From Symbiodinium natans (lineage: Eukaryota > Sar > Dinophyceae > Suessiales > Symbiodiniaceae): DNA of 64,000 nucleotides. Below, piece after piece: positions 1 to 10,100 of this stretch (its first letter is position 1; every line of letters begins with the position of its first letter). A program made the position numbers and the translations under genes. The notes beneath the pieces are model-generated. The model was not told where the DNA came from. It searched no databases and saw only the letters and a list, made by a program, of their open reading frames with translations. The stretch is taken from assembly GCA_905221605.1 (NCBI GenBank), contig CAJNDS010002814.1, positions 177,861 through 241,860 on the forward strand, given 5' to 3'.

Positions 1-246
1 ACTCTCCCAGCCATGAACTAGGATTGTCTACGGCCGGGGGGGAGCTTTCGATGGTACCACCCGCCATGTTTCCCCGGGCCGAAGCCTGGGATGCAAAGGG
101 GAGGTCCACTACAGCTACGTGGGCGAGAAGACCGGAACGGCCACTTTGTGGTACTTTACTATAACTTTAGATCTTTAGCCTTTTTGGGTCTATTGGGTTT
201 CTTAATAAGGCAGCTAAGATTTTAATAGCTACCCTCCTAAGTGCAG
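1..246 (+). other. Window edge: possible exon remnant and repeated 46-nt element
   Basis: Mostly unique sequence. A short open stretch at about 95-143 may be part of an exon cut by the window edge. Positions 144-189 match positions 6509-6554 with five differences, so this is a dispersed repeat. Both copies lie just downstream of an exon-like island, which would fit the 5' part of an intron. The segment ends in tgcag, a plausible splice acceptor for the exon that starts at 247. Confidence 0.35.
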
Positions 247-773
247 CCAAGGCCAGGACCCAGGAGATGTGGAAGGCCCTGGGGGTGAATGGGCAGATGA
301 AGTCGGACTGGCTTCACGTTCAGGAGGGCTTGAATGGCAGCTGCTTCGTAGAAGTCCGGGATCCCGCGTCCTACCGGCCGGAGCACTGCATCACAGATGA
401 CCCAGAGATTGATGAGCTCTGTGTGGAGAGGGACGAGGGCACCGGTACAAGAGGCTTCTACATGAAAGCCAACATGGACCTTTCGAAAGAGGTGAAGCAA
501 ACCACCGACCCAACCAGGCTATACGGGTACGACCCGACGGACCACTACGACGACGCAAACTACGGCGTACGCATCGAAGAGCCAGAGGTCTGGTTTGACG
601 ACCGAAAGAAGAAGTGCTACAAGATGGGCCAGATGGATGCCATTGAAGTCACCTGCCCGCCCGAGGAAGCAGCGAAAGTCCGGTGCGACCGGAAGATCCG
701 CTCTTGTTACAACATGGTTGGGGGCTTCATGAACATCAAGTACCCTTGCCCGGCAGGGGTGTACTGCCCTTAA
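247..773 (+). CDS. Terminal exon of an unidentified Cys-containing protein
   Basis: An open frame runs from a tgcag acceptor at 242-246 to a TAA at 771-773, about 175 codons. The first in-frame Met is at 267, but an internal start is not required because upstream sequence looks intronic. The product is acidic and rich in Tyr, Asp and Lys, with scattered Cys (for example CYKMGQ, VTCPPEEA, RSCYNM) and a Cys-Pro C-terminus (GVYCP). This suggests an extracellular, disulphide-stabilised domain. I do not recognise the family. It is the longest non-repetitive frame in the first 7 kb. I infer it is the last exon of a gene that begins left of the window. Confidence 0.5.
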
Positions 774-1068
774 GAGCGTGATGGAAAAGCGCGCCCCCTC
801 ACGCCTTGCAGAGGCAGCAAAAGCTCTTTCCAGGTCCTCCAGGATCCACAATCTGACCCTAATGTCCACCCCTTCTGCAGGTCTGCTTCCAGCGGCTTCC
901 CAGCAAGGTCACTGAGAACGGCTTGCTCCTGCTGGCCATTGAGCCTTCGATTCAAAGAACCCTAAGCCCTATACCCTAAAACCCTAAACCCTAAACCCTA
1001 AACCCTAAACCCTAAACCCTAAACCCTAAACCCTAAACCCTAAACCCTAAACCCCTAAACCCTAAACC

Positions 1069-1099
<31 letters not shown>

Positions 1100-2511
1100 G
1101 ACCCTCTCTTCCTTTGTATGTTGAAACCTTACTGGAGGTCGTGGACCTATTCTGGTCGTTTAGGATTTAGGATGTAGGGTTCAGGGGCCTCTCTGGGGCA
1201 GTTAGCGGGGCCGTTGAGGTTTGGGATGAAGGGTTTAGGATTCAGGGTTTAGGGTTTAGGATTTAGGATTCAAGATCTAGGATTGGGTTTATGGTTTAGG
1301 ATTTTGGACTTAGGCTGTAGGTTAAACCCCAAACCCTAAACCCTATACCCTAGACCTCCTTCCCTGTCAAAGGGCTTAGAAGTTCCCTTATACACCCCTC
1401 ATGACGCAAGCAATGGCACGTGTGTGGCAGGGTTTGGCAACTGGGGAGTAGCCTGAGCCCTCCGAGCTCAGGGTCTTCAGGATGAATTTAGGGTTTAGGG
1501 TTTAGGGTTTAGGGGTTAGGGTGCAGGGCTTAGGGCCAAAACAAGCCCTCCACAACCCTCCCCCCCAAACCAAAACCCAAAATCCTGTGAAGGTTTTGGC
1601 GGGCTCCTAGATGACCGCCGCAGGTTTCAGGTTTAGGGAGTTTGGGGTTCAGGGAATTTAGGGTTTAAGGGTTGTGGGGTTTAGGGATTAGGCTCTGGGG
1701 TTTGGGGAGTTTCGGGGTTTAGGGGTTTCGAGTTTGGGGTTTTAGAGTTTAGGTGTTAGCGCACCGTTAGGATGACTTGGACAACCAGCTCGTCTGGTCT
1801 TTCGATGCGGAGAACCCTGTCGCCCACGCCGCGTTTAACGCGCTGAAGCGCCTTGGCGGTCGAGTGAGCTGCGGGTTGAGGGTAAATCCCTAAACCACGC
1901 CACAAACCCCGTCTCCCTAAACCCTAAGCTCTAAGCCTCAAGCCCTAACCCTTAAGACCCTGAATAAGACCCTAACTGTGTAGAGGATTCGGGGAGTAGG
2001 GTCTCGACCCAAACGCCCCCCTATTAAGGGAGCTCCTAGACTCCTAAACCCTGTAGGGTTAAGGGTTTATCTCAGCGTAGTCTCCTGGGCCCTCAATCTG
2101 GTCCCCGACCTCCTTCACAGGGTTCTGAAGTGTGGGCCCTTGGGTTGTATAGGGAGGGTTTTTGAAGGGTATATATGTGCCAGCAGAAGCGCACCCCTCC
2201 CTGCATGGACCCCCCCCCTTCTCGTGTAGAGTTGAGGGTTTCGGGTTCAAGGTTTAGGGATTTAGGGAGGGTTTTAGGGTTTTAGGGTTTAGGGTTTAGG
2301 GGGTTGGGGGTTTACGGGGTTTAGGGTTTACGGGGTTTACTGTAGGGTTTAGGGTTAAGGGTTTAGGGTTTTGGGGGGGCGGGGCGATACCATGCGGGGG
2401 GGGGATACCATTGAGGGGGGGGCCTTTTCAGGGCCATGTAACTTTTCTAAGAGTTTAGCCATCACTCCCTTGCCCTAAGAGTTTCCCCATCGCTCCCTTG
2501 CGGTAAAGAAG
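774..2511. repeat. 3' flank and patchwork of telomere-like repeats
   Basis: Positions 774-956 are unique and probably 3' untranslated or intergenic. From 957 on, CCCTAAA (957-1110, 1325-1350, 1890-1960) and TTTAGGG (1160-1310, 1480-1530, 1640-1750, 2230-2370) tracts with many variants alternate. Short unique bits lie between them (about 1380-1470, 1540-1620, 1780-1870, 1980-2220, 2390-2500). No convincing frame was found in these bits. Confidence 0.7.
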
Positions 2512-2647
2512 GCACGGCACCACCACGCACTTCATCAATGGAGCCATCTGGGATCCGCGCATCATCAAGGGCTCCAAGACGTCCAACCCGCAGGACACCT
2601 TCATGCCTTCCGGCGGCAACGGGATCTTCGCCGAAGCCCGATCATAA
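2512..2647 (+). CDS. Exon-like island, unidentified
   Basis: After a possible acceptor (gtaaagaag), one frame is open for about 44 codons and ends at TAA 2645-2647. It has a balanced composition with motifs such as HFINGAIWDP and SGGNGIFAEA. G-rich telomere-like repeats lie upstream and CCCTAAA downstream. The stop could be a real terminus, or the exon could splice before it. No family recognised. Confidence 0.35.
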
Positions 2648-2801
2648 ACGCTAAGCCCTAAAACCCGGAAGACCCGAAAACCGCCAAAGCCCTAGAACCC
2701 TAAAACCCTAAACCCTTAAATTCAACCCTAAGCCCTACTCCCTAAAACCCAAAACCCAAAACCCTAAACCCTAAACCCTACCGCTGTTGACATTGGCGCA
2801 G

Positions 2802-2860
2802 GTACCGGGATCAGAACGGCATCCGATCCTTCTTGCTACTTGGGCGTGTCCATGGACAAG
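2802..2860 (+). CDS. Exon-like island, unidentified
   Basis: A 59-nt island lies between a gcag acceptor (CCCTAAA repeats just upstream) and a gt donor at 2861. All three frames are open, so the reading frame is not fixed. One frame gives CYLGVSMDK near its end. Confidence 0.35.
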
Positions 2861-3052
2861 GTTTTGCTTTCCTGTATTCCGAATATCTGTCAACAGCTAC
2901 CACGAACGATACCAAACCTTCCTTAAGCCTAAAAACCTCAAAACCCTAAACCCTGAATCCCTAACCCCTAACCCCTGAACCCTAAACCCTAAACCCTAAA
3001 CCCCAAACCCTAAACCCTAAACCCTAAACCCCCAACAGCAAGATGGGCCTAG

Positions 3053-3148
3053 GCTAGACGACGACGGCTGCGACTGTCACTCTACGCTTTCCATGGGCCA
3101 CGGCATGTGCCACAACACCTGCGTGGAAAGATGGAGTTGCCGGGACTG
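3053..3148 (+). CDS. Exon-like island, Cys-rich
   Basis: After a cctag acceptor, one frame reads through with six Cys in about 30 codons (GCDCHSTLSMGHGMCHNTC, then WSCRDW). The island has CCCTAAA upstream and TTTAGGG downstream, the commonest flank pattern here. A gt donor is possible at 3149. The Cys spacing suggests an extracellular module; family not assigned. Confidence 0.45.
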
Positions 3149-3211
3149 GTTTAGGGTTTAGGGTTTAGGGTTTAGGGCGGCCTTACGGGAGGGGGCTGTT
3201 ACAGGCTTTGT

Positions 3212-3483
<272 letters not shown>

Positions 3484-3629
3484 TGCGTATCAGGGGACGA
3501 ATTTGCGGTTCTAGGGCTCAGGAGGCTTAGGGAATTCGAGGGGGTCCTCAGGTTTAGGGTTTGGGGTTTAGGGCTTTTGGCTTCGGGTTAGGGGTTTAGG
3601 GTTTAGGGTGCGTCCTTGCGCCAGAATTC

Positions 3630-3735
3630 AGAATTCGCAAGCAGAGGCAACTGCAAGATCATGGGGGGCGTGGACAAGCTCTCGGAGACCCGGCCTGGAC
3701 ACAAAAAGGGCCCCATGAACGCGACGCCGCGAGCC
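3630..3735 (+). CDS. Exon-like island, unidentified
   Basis: One frame is open across the island and reads RGNCKIMGGVDKLSE and then PGHKKGPMNATPRA. G-type telomere-like repeats precede it and C-type repeats follow. A gcaag acceptor is possible near 3640. No family recognised. Confidence 0.3.
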
Positions 3736-3739
3736 TCAA

Positions 3740-4480
3740 ACCGAAAACCCTAAACCCTCAACTTTAAAAGCCCGAAGCCCGAAGCCCGAAACCCTAAACC
3801 CTCAACCCTAAACCCTAAACCCTGAAGCCCTAAGCCCTAAACCCTAAGCCCTAAGCCCTAAGCCCTAAGCCCTAAACCCTAAACCCTAAACCCTATAAGG
3901 ACAAGGCCGACAAGCCAGGACTAGGCCCGTCGCTGGGTTTTCAGGGCTTCGACCAGCTTGGGGATTGTTTGGGCGCCGAATTACCTGCGGGGGTTTAGGG
4001 TTTGGGGCTTAGGGTTTGGGGTTTAGGGTTCAGTGTTTTGGGTTTTAGGGTTTAGGGTGTTAGGGGGCTGCCCCGTGGCCCCAAGCAAGCCCTGCAAGTT
4101 TGTCAAGTTTGGGGTTTGGGGTTTAGGGCTTTTGGGTTTTGGGCTTAGGGCTTCGGGCTTAGGGTGTAGAATCAGTGCAGCGTTCGAGGGTATTTGGAGT
4201 CTCGGTTTCGTGTAGAGCACCAACAGACCAAGGCACCTCTGCGAGAAGATGGGCCCCAAGCCCATAATCCTACATCCTAAGCCCTAAACGCTCATCTCCG
4301 CCCAAAAGCCCTCAAGCCTACGTCAATCTTCATGCCGCCATCTTGAGTTTCAAGTAAGGATGCCCCAGGCGAGGGCACAAAGTTCTTTGGCTTCTGCTTA
4401 GGGCCAAGGGGTTGGGATTTCAGTTTGGACTCAGGGTTCAGGGCTTAAGCCCTACATTTGATTCCCCTTCAGAGCCGCAG
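3740..4480. repeat. Telomere-like repeat block
   Basis: CCCTAAA and CCCTAAG variants (3740-3890), then TTTAGGG variants (4000-4170), then short C-type tracts. Unique bits at 3900-3990 and 4310-4440 show no convincing exon. Confidence 0.75.
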
Positions 4481-4484
4481 CAGG

Positions 4485-4660
4485 TGGCCGCTGCGGCCCT
4501 GCCAGCGACCATGGCCTCACGCTGTACTACCATCAGATGGCGGCCTGTTGGAAAAGCAATCGCCACCGTCGTTGTAGTCGTTGCAGTCGTGGCGATCATC
4601 GTCATCATCGGCATCATCGCAATCGTAGTCTCATGGGGTTTGGGGACCAACTACCCGCGC
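4485..4660 (+). CDS. Exon-like island with two competing frames
   Basis: One frame encodes a long Val/Ile/Ala stretch (about 27 residues) that would be a transmembrane helix. Another reads CGPASDHGLTLYYHQMAACW, which looks like an ordinary Cys-containing exon, and then turns His/Arg-rich. The hydrophobic part comes from degenerate GTC/ATC triplets, so the membrane helix may be an artefact of low-complexity DNA. Exon ends and frame are undecided. Confidence 0.25.
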
Positions 4661-4739
4661 TCCATTGCACGGTGGGGGGGCAACCCTACCCTCAGCCCTC
4701 CACCCTGTAGTAAGCCCCTCAGCCCTCTAAGCCCTCAAG

Positions 4740-5013
4740 GCCCTGCCCTAAACCCTAAACCCTAAGCCCCAAGACCCTAAACCCTAAGCCCCTAAGCCCC
4801 TAAGCCCTAACGGCCCTAAACCCTGAGCCCCTAAGCCCCTAAGCCCTAAGCCCGAAACCCCAAGCCCTCAGTTCGGCCCAAGGCTCTCATCCACACCCCT
4901 ACAGGACCCTAGGGTCTAGGGTTTAGGGTTTAGGGTTTAGGGTTTCGGGTTTAGGGTTTAGGGTTTGGGGTTTAGGGTTTAGGGTTTAGGGCCCAACACA
5001 AAGTGCCACTCAG
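4740..5013. repeat. Telomere-like repeats before the FN2 exons
   Basis: CCCTAAA/CCCTAAG variants (4740-4870) are followed by TTTAGGG (4905-4990), ending at the acceptor of the exon at 5014. Confidence 0.8.
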
Positions 5014-6187
5014 GCACCCGTGCCCACTTGCGGAGGCACCTCGAATGGCGCCGCCACCTGGCCTAAACCCTAAACCCCAAACCCCAAGCCATAAACCCTA
5101 AACCCGAAACCCCAAACCCTAAGCCCTAAACCCGAAACCCTAAACCCGAAACCCTAAACCCTAAACCGCAAGGTCCAATGCCAGTATTTTCCCCTTTCCC
5201 ACCGAAGAATGAACCCGTGTGGCGGGGTTCAGGCCTGCTGAGGGTTTAGGGTTTAGGGTTTAGGGTTTGGGGTATGGGGTTTAGGGTTTAGGGTTTAGCG
5301 TTTAGGGTTTAGCGTTTAGGGTTTGGGGAAACTTGGGGTTCATGGCTTTGCAGGACTTAGGGATTCAGGGTTTAGGAAAGATGCCTCTGCACAGGAAGAG
5401 ATGAGCCCTTAAGCCTCAAACCCCAAGGTCCTGAACCCTAAACCCTAAACCCTAAACCCTAAACTTTTAACCCTAAACCCTAAACCCTAAACCCTAAACC
5501 CTAAACCCTAAACCCTAAACCCTAAACCCTAAACCCTAAACTTTTAACCCTAAACCCTAAACCCTAAACCCTAAACCCTAAACCCTAAACCCTAAACCCT
5601 AAACCCTAAACCCTAAACCCTAGACCCTAAACCCTAAACTACGCCCAGATCTGCCGCTTTCCCTTCTACTACAAGGGCAAGCAGTACTTCGAGTGTACCG
5701 AGGCAGACTCTGTAGGAAAGCCCTGGTGCTCCTCGGCGGCACTTTTGAGGGTTTAGGGTTTAGGATTTCGGGTTTAGGGTTTCGGGTTTAGGTTTGTGGT
5801 TTGGGGTTTGGGGTTTAGGGTTTGGGGTTTAGGGTTTCGGGTTTAGGGTTGGGGTTTGGGGTGTGGGTTTGGGGTTCAGGGTTTAGGGTTTGGGGTTTAG
5901 GGTGTGGGGTTTGGGGTTCAGGGTTTAGGGTTTGGGGTTTGGGGGTTAAGGTTTGGGGCTCCGGGTTTTAGGCTTCGGGTTCGTGCATCATGCATGAACG
6001 TGTACGCTTGTTTGCAAAGGTCCCTTGGGATGGCTTAGCTGCGCTTTTCTAGGTTTAAGCCGTTGGGATTTCAGCGGTAGGGTTCCCTTAAACCCTAAAC
6101 CCTAAACCCTACACCCTAAACCCGTAACGAAGCCCAGGCTACACCACGGCCGGCAAGAAGAAGTGGGGCAACTGCAGGTGCAACGAG
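5014..6187 (+). CDS. FN2/kringle-like domain split over three exons
   Basis: Exons 5014-5049, 5649-5727 and 6138-6187 join in phase (introns gc...ag, phases 0 and 1). The first gives TCGGTSNG, the second ICRFPFYYKGKQYFEC and GKPWC, and the third completes WCYTT and WGNC. This is the fibronectin type II/kringle-like pattern: Cys, FPF-Y-GK-Y, Cys, WCYTT, W-x-x-Cys. Such domains are extracellular and bind collagen-like or glycan ligands; the ligand here is unknown. The introns (599 and 410 bp) are almost entirely telomere-like repeats. The exons probably belong to a larger multidomain secreted or surface protein that continues at 6433. Confidence 0.75.
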
Positions 6188-6432
6188 GCACCTTTCAGGG
6201 AGCAGTTGACGCTTGTAATTTCGCAGGGTTTTGCAGAGTTTTTGAGGGCGTGGTTCTTTGGGGGGGTTCAGGTTGCAGGGTTTAGGGGCTTTTTGGGGCT
6301 TTTTGTAGGGGCTTTTTAGGAAGCTTTTTAGGGGCTTTTTGGGGCTTTTAGGGGCTGTTTAGGGGTGTTTTAGGGGCTTTGGACGCTTTAGGGGTGGTTG
6401 ATGGGGTCTCATGAGACTGATGGGAGCTTCAG

Positions 6433-6495
6433 GCCGAGCGGCGTTGCCACACCTTCGTGAACTGGCGGAAGAAGTGGCTGGGGAGCCATGTGGAG
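6433..6495 (+). CDS. Probable next exon after the FN2-like domain
   Basis: After a ttcag acceptor, the frame reads AERRCHTFVNWRKKWLGSHV. It follows the FN2-like exon at 6138-6187, whose GC donor and phase 0 end match this phase 0 start. The 3' end is uncertain. Just downstream, 6509-6554 is the second copy of the 46-nt element seen at 144-189. Confidence 0.45.
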
Positions 6496-6557
6496 TCGGG
6501 CCCTCAGCTCTTTGTGGTTCTTTACTGCAACTTTAGATCCTTAGCCCTTTTGGGTTG

Positions 6558-6897
6558 AATACCCTAAACCCTAAACCCTAAACCCTAAACCCTAAACCCT
6601 AAACCCTAAACCCTAAACCCTAAACCCTAAACCCTAAACCCTAAACCCTAAACCCTAAACCCTAATCCCTAATCCCTAATCCCTAAACCCTAAACCTTAA
6701 ACCCTAAACTCTAAACCCTAAACCCTAAAAGTTTAATTTATAAATACAACCAGGAGCTCATCGTTGTCTGTTCTTGAGGGGCCTAACTCCGCCCTGAGGA
6801 CTCGGCCCAAGTCCCTTTTGAGCCAGCCCCTCCCCGTCCTTCAACCCTGAAATAAGCCCTAAACCCTAAACCCTAAATCCTAAACCCTCAACCCTAA
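6558..6897. repeat. CCCTAAA array interrupted by the retrotransposon
   Basis: Near-perfect CCCTAAA repeats (6558-6740) are followed by a short unique stretch and more C-type repeats. The copia element is inserted at 6897/6898. The same CCCTAAA tract resumes at 14960. Confidence 0.85.
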
Positions 6898-7094
6898 TGT
6901 GAACATCTTGAGGTCTGATCAGACAGCACATCCGTTGCTGCAGGCTCTTGCGGGGCAGGGCTAGGGTTGGGTAGTCAGAGCCATATCCAGCGCGGACGCT
7001 GGACGGATAGAAGGAGGAGAAGAAGGAAGAGAAAAAGGAAGACAAGCAGGCGCTTAAGCTGTAGGAGCGGCGTGACTTGGCCAATCAATTCAGA
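6898..7094 (+). repeat. 5' LTR of the copia element
   Basis: It starts TGTGAACATC and ends ATTCAGA, and is identical base for base to 14763-14959. It contains a short hairpin, CCAGCG-cgga-CGCTGG. The canonical TG start is present; the shared block ends in CAGA, so the true end could be the CA two bases earlier. Confidence 0.95.
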
Positions 7095-7108
7095 TTGGTA
7101 GCGGGGCA
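7095..7108 (+). promoter_or_regulatory. Probable primer binding site
   Basis: TTGGTAGCGGGGCA begins directly after the 5' LTR, where the tRNA primer site of an LTR element is expected. It resembles the TGGTA-start sites used by copia elements with initiator tRNA-Met. The primer tRNA was not checked. Confidence 0.5.
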
Positions 7109-7181
7109 CTGGGCCCCTGCCTGTTTCAGGCGAAAGGGGTGGACAGGGCGACCGCGGCTGGCAAGATCACAGCCAGTCAAC

Positions 7182-10100
7182 ATGGCAACTACCTCAGATG
7201 GAGGTGGTGGCAGCACCGCGGCCGGTGCAAGCGAAGATCGGAGCTCGGGTTTTTGGAACCTTCTTCCTGGATTCGATCCTTCGAGTGATGATCCTCGAGA
7301 GTACCGCGACAAGGTACAGTTCCTTCACAAGGTGTGTCCACCGAAGGATCGGGGCATGCTTGCCCCTCGACTGGCTCTGTTGTGCAAGGGCACAGCTTGG
7401 AGCCAGGTGAAGCAAATAGACGCCTCGAAGCTCACTGATCCAGAGTCAGGGGTAACGACACTCCTCAAAGCCCTGGAGACCTGGGATGAGTCAGCTGAGC
7501 TGCAGACATATGAGAAGTTCGAGAAGGCAATCTATCGTACTCTGCAAAAGCAGGACGAGTCAACCATGTCGTTCGTGAATCGACTTGGAGTTGCTTTCCA
7601 TGATCTCGGCGACACCATGACAATCAAACAACTTCATGCATTCATCTTGCTTCGACAAAGCGCGCTGACTGCAGAGGACAAGAGGAAGGTCATCACGTTG
7701 TCAGGTGGAGACATGGAAGTGAGCAAGGTGGAACAAGCGATGCGAACCTTATCAACACGGATCCTCAGCATGGGAGGAGACATCAAGAAAAAGACCTATC
7801 CCGCTAACTTTGCCGAGGAAGATGACGAGGAGGCCCTGATGATCGAGGAAGAGGCTGACGAAGATCAGCTGTTGGCCAATTTGGCCGAGGCAGGGGACGA
7901 GGACGGGGTGTTCATCATGGAATATGAAGAGCAACTGCTGGATCTGGTACAGGAAGTGCCAGAGTTGGCCTCATGCTTCTCAGCATACACGGCAGCAAGA
8001 CAACGACTCCGAGATCGTCAGAAAGGACGTGGCTTTTGGCCACCTCGTGGTGGCAAAGGTGGGAAAGGCAAAGGAGGCAAGAAAGGTGGGCGTGGAGGAA
8101 CAGGGCAGCCATTCCGAAAGTCGTTGGCTGAAAGGATAGCAAACAGCAACTGCAGGATCTGCGGACAGCGAGGGCATTGGCGTGCCGAATGCCCGCAGCA
8201 GAAAGGGTCTCAAGGGCATCCCAGTGGCAGTGCGAGCTCCGAAGCTTCCAACCTTGTTCTCTTCACCACCGAGGCCAACACCGAGCCGGAGATTGTGGAC
8301 CGTCTTCCTCAGAACCTTGGCGTGCCGACGACCCAGAAGAAGAAAGAGAAGGTCTTGCCAGTCCCCGCCTTAATTCAAGAACAGCATGAGTTAATGTTTT
8401 ATGGTCAGCATGAAAACCTTGTTGATCACACCCGACCCTGGAAAGCCCATGCAGCATCTGATGGACAAGCGAACTTAAGAAAGCTACGACGAGCCTGGAA
8501 TAAGCTAAGGGGAAACGATGAGCACCCTGAACAGGCGATGTTTGTAGGTAGAGCCGAGACCGCAATCCTTGACACGGGGGCGAGCAAAACAGTGGCCGGT
8601 CAGGTGAACTTTGATCGCTTTGTCCAACAGCTTTCTAAGTCAGTTCGAGATCGCATTCACAAGGCTCCATCAGGAACAGTGTTTCGTTTCGGGAACAATG
8701 GGACGCTGCCTAGTCTCTACGCAGCATTTGTTCCCTTTGGGAAGAAGTGGTTTAAGATTGAAGTCGTGGCAGGGCAAACACCGTTCCTGCTGTCTAACGC
8801 TGTGATGCGACAGATGAAGTGCCAGTTGAATTTTGAAGAAGACACCTTGTGGATTCCGGAGTATCACCGAAGCCTAAAGTTGTCGGTGGGGGTAAAAGGG
8901 CTTTATCATGTCGATGTTGTAGCTCTATTGGAAATGGATGGTTCAGAGAGTGCCCTTCTTGAAGTGGATACGACGCCCGAAGCGAATCCTCAGCATCAAG
9001 TGTCAAGAGCCACCGCCAACCATGACGACCTCAATCGACGAGCTCCTGAACATGCCCCTGGTTGCTACAGACGACGCGACCTTGTCTTTGGCACCAGCTC
9101 CCCTCGAGCCATTGAGCAAGCCGCCCGAAGTGACTTCCCTGCGCCAATGGGGAACCTATCGTCTTCAGGAAGGCCGCCACAAGGGGCAGCTCTTTCTCGA
9201 CACCTTTCGCCAGCATCCCGAGTACGTCAACTATTTAAGAAATCGGCACATCACCTCCAAGTCCCTGCTCAGCTTTCGGTCCTTTGCCAACGCCATCGAG
9301 CACGCTCAGAGGCAAATGGAGGTGGCAGAGATCCTTCAAGAACACATGCTGAGCCTTCCCACGGAGAAGGGCGAAGGGATGGCTGCGCCGCAAATGACTC
9401 GAGGGCCGATGAAAGCACCGACTCAGGACGACCAGCTCCCAGTGGCGCCAAAGAGGGTGGCGCGAAAGCAGGAAGCCGGCTCGAGCTCATCAAAGAGGAG
9501 CCCATCATGGGATGTGATCGGCGAGCCTCCCACACAGGGAATGGTGCAGGACAACAATTCCGAGCAGATCGGGGCGCTCCAGACACAGATTGCCATTTTG
9601 CAGCGAGAGCTGAGCCGCATTCAGGGAAGCCCGTAGAGGTTTCAACATGTCCAAGAAAGGATGAAATTCCCGAGGGTGAGCTCAAGTGTCTGAGTCCTGA
9701 AAAGCTTCTCGAAGTCACACGGGCAATCGATCAGCTATGTTTGATGGTTGAGCAGTCAATCCAAGAAATTAATCGGCTCCACCCTACAACCTATAAGGCC
9801 AGGCAAGCAGAGTCGAGCCACAGATCCTCCATGCTGGAGATTAGTGTTGGATTTCAGGGTATGATTGGTCGTGAGTTAGGGGAGACAAACGGCTCCTGGG
9901 AGAGGATCGACCTCGCCCGTTCAAGGCTGCTTCAAGCCGGCGTGCCGGACGAGATTTGGAGCAAAATGAGCGAAAGCCAGCCTAGACATGTATGGTTAAG
10001 CATTGGACCCAAGCAACTGTCTAGACACGAAAAAGGGGTTCTAGTGCAACTTACTAGGGACCTTTATGAAGAACAGGTTTCGCGCGGAGCTCATTTCCAT

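Noticed and set aside
4412-4765. 117-aa protein with a transmembrane helix
   Set aside because: Both ends are telomere-like repeat and the hydrophobic run comes from GTC/ATC triplets; a different frame looks more exon-like. Kept only as an ambiguous island.
7077-7181. Polyprotein start at 7077
   Set aside because: The codon there is TTG inside the LTR; the first ATG in frame is at 7182.
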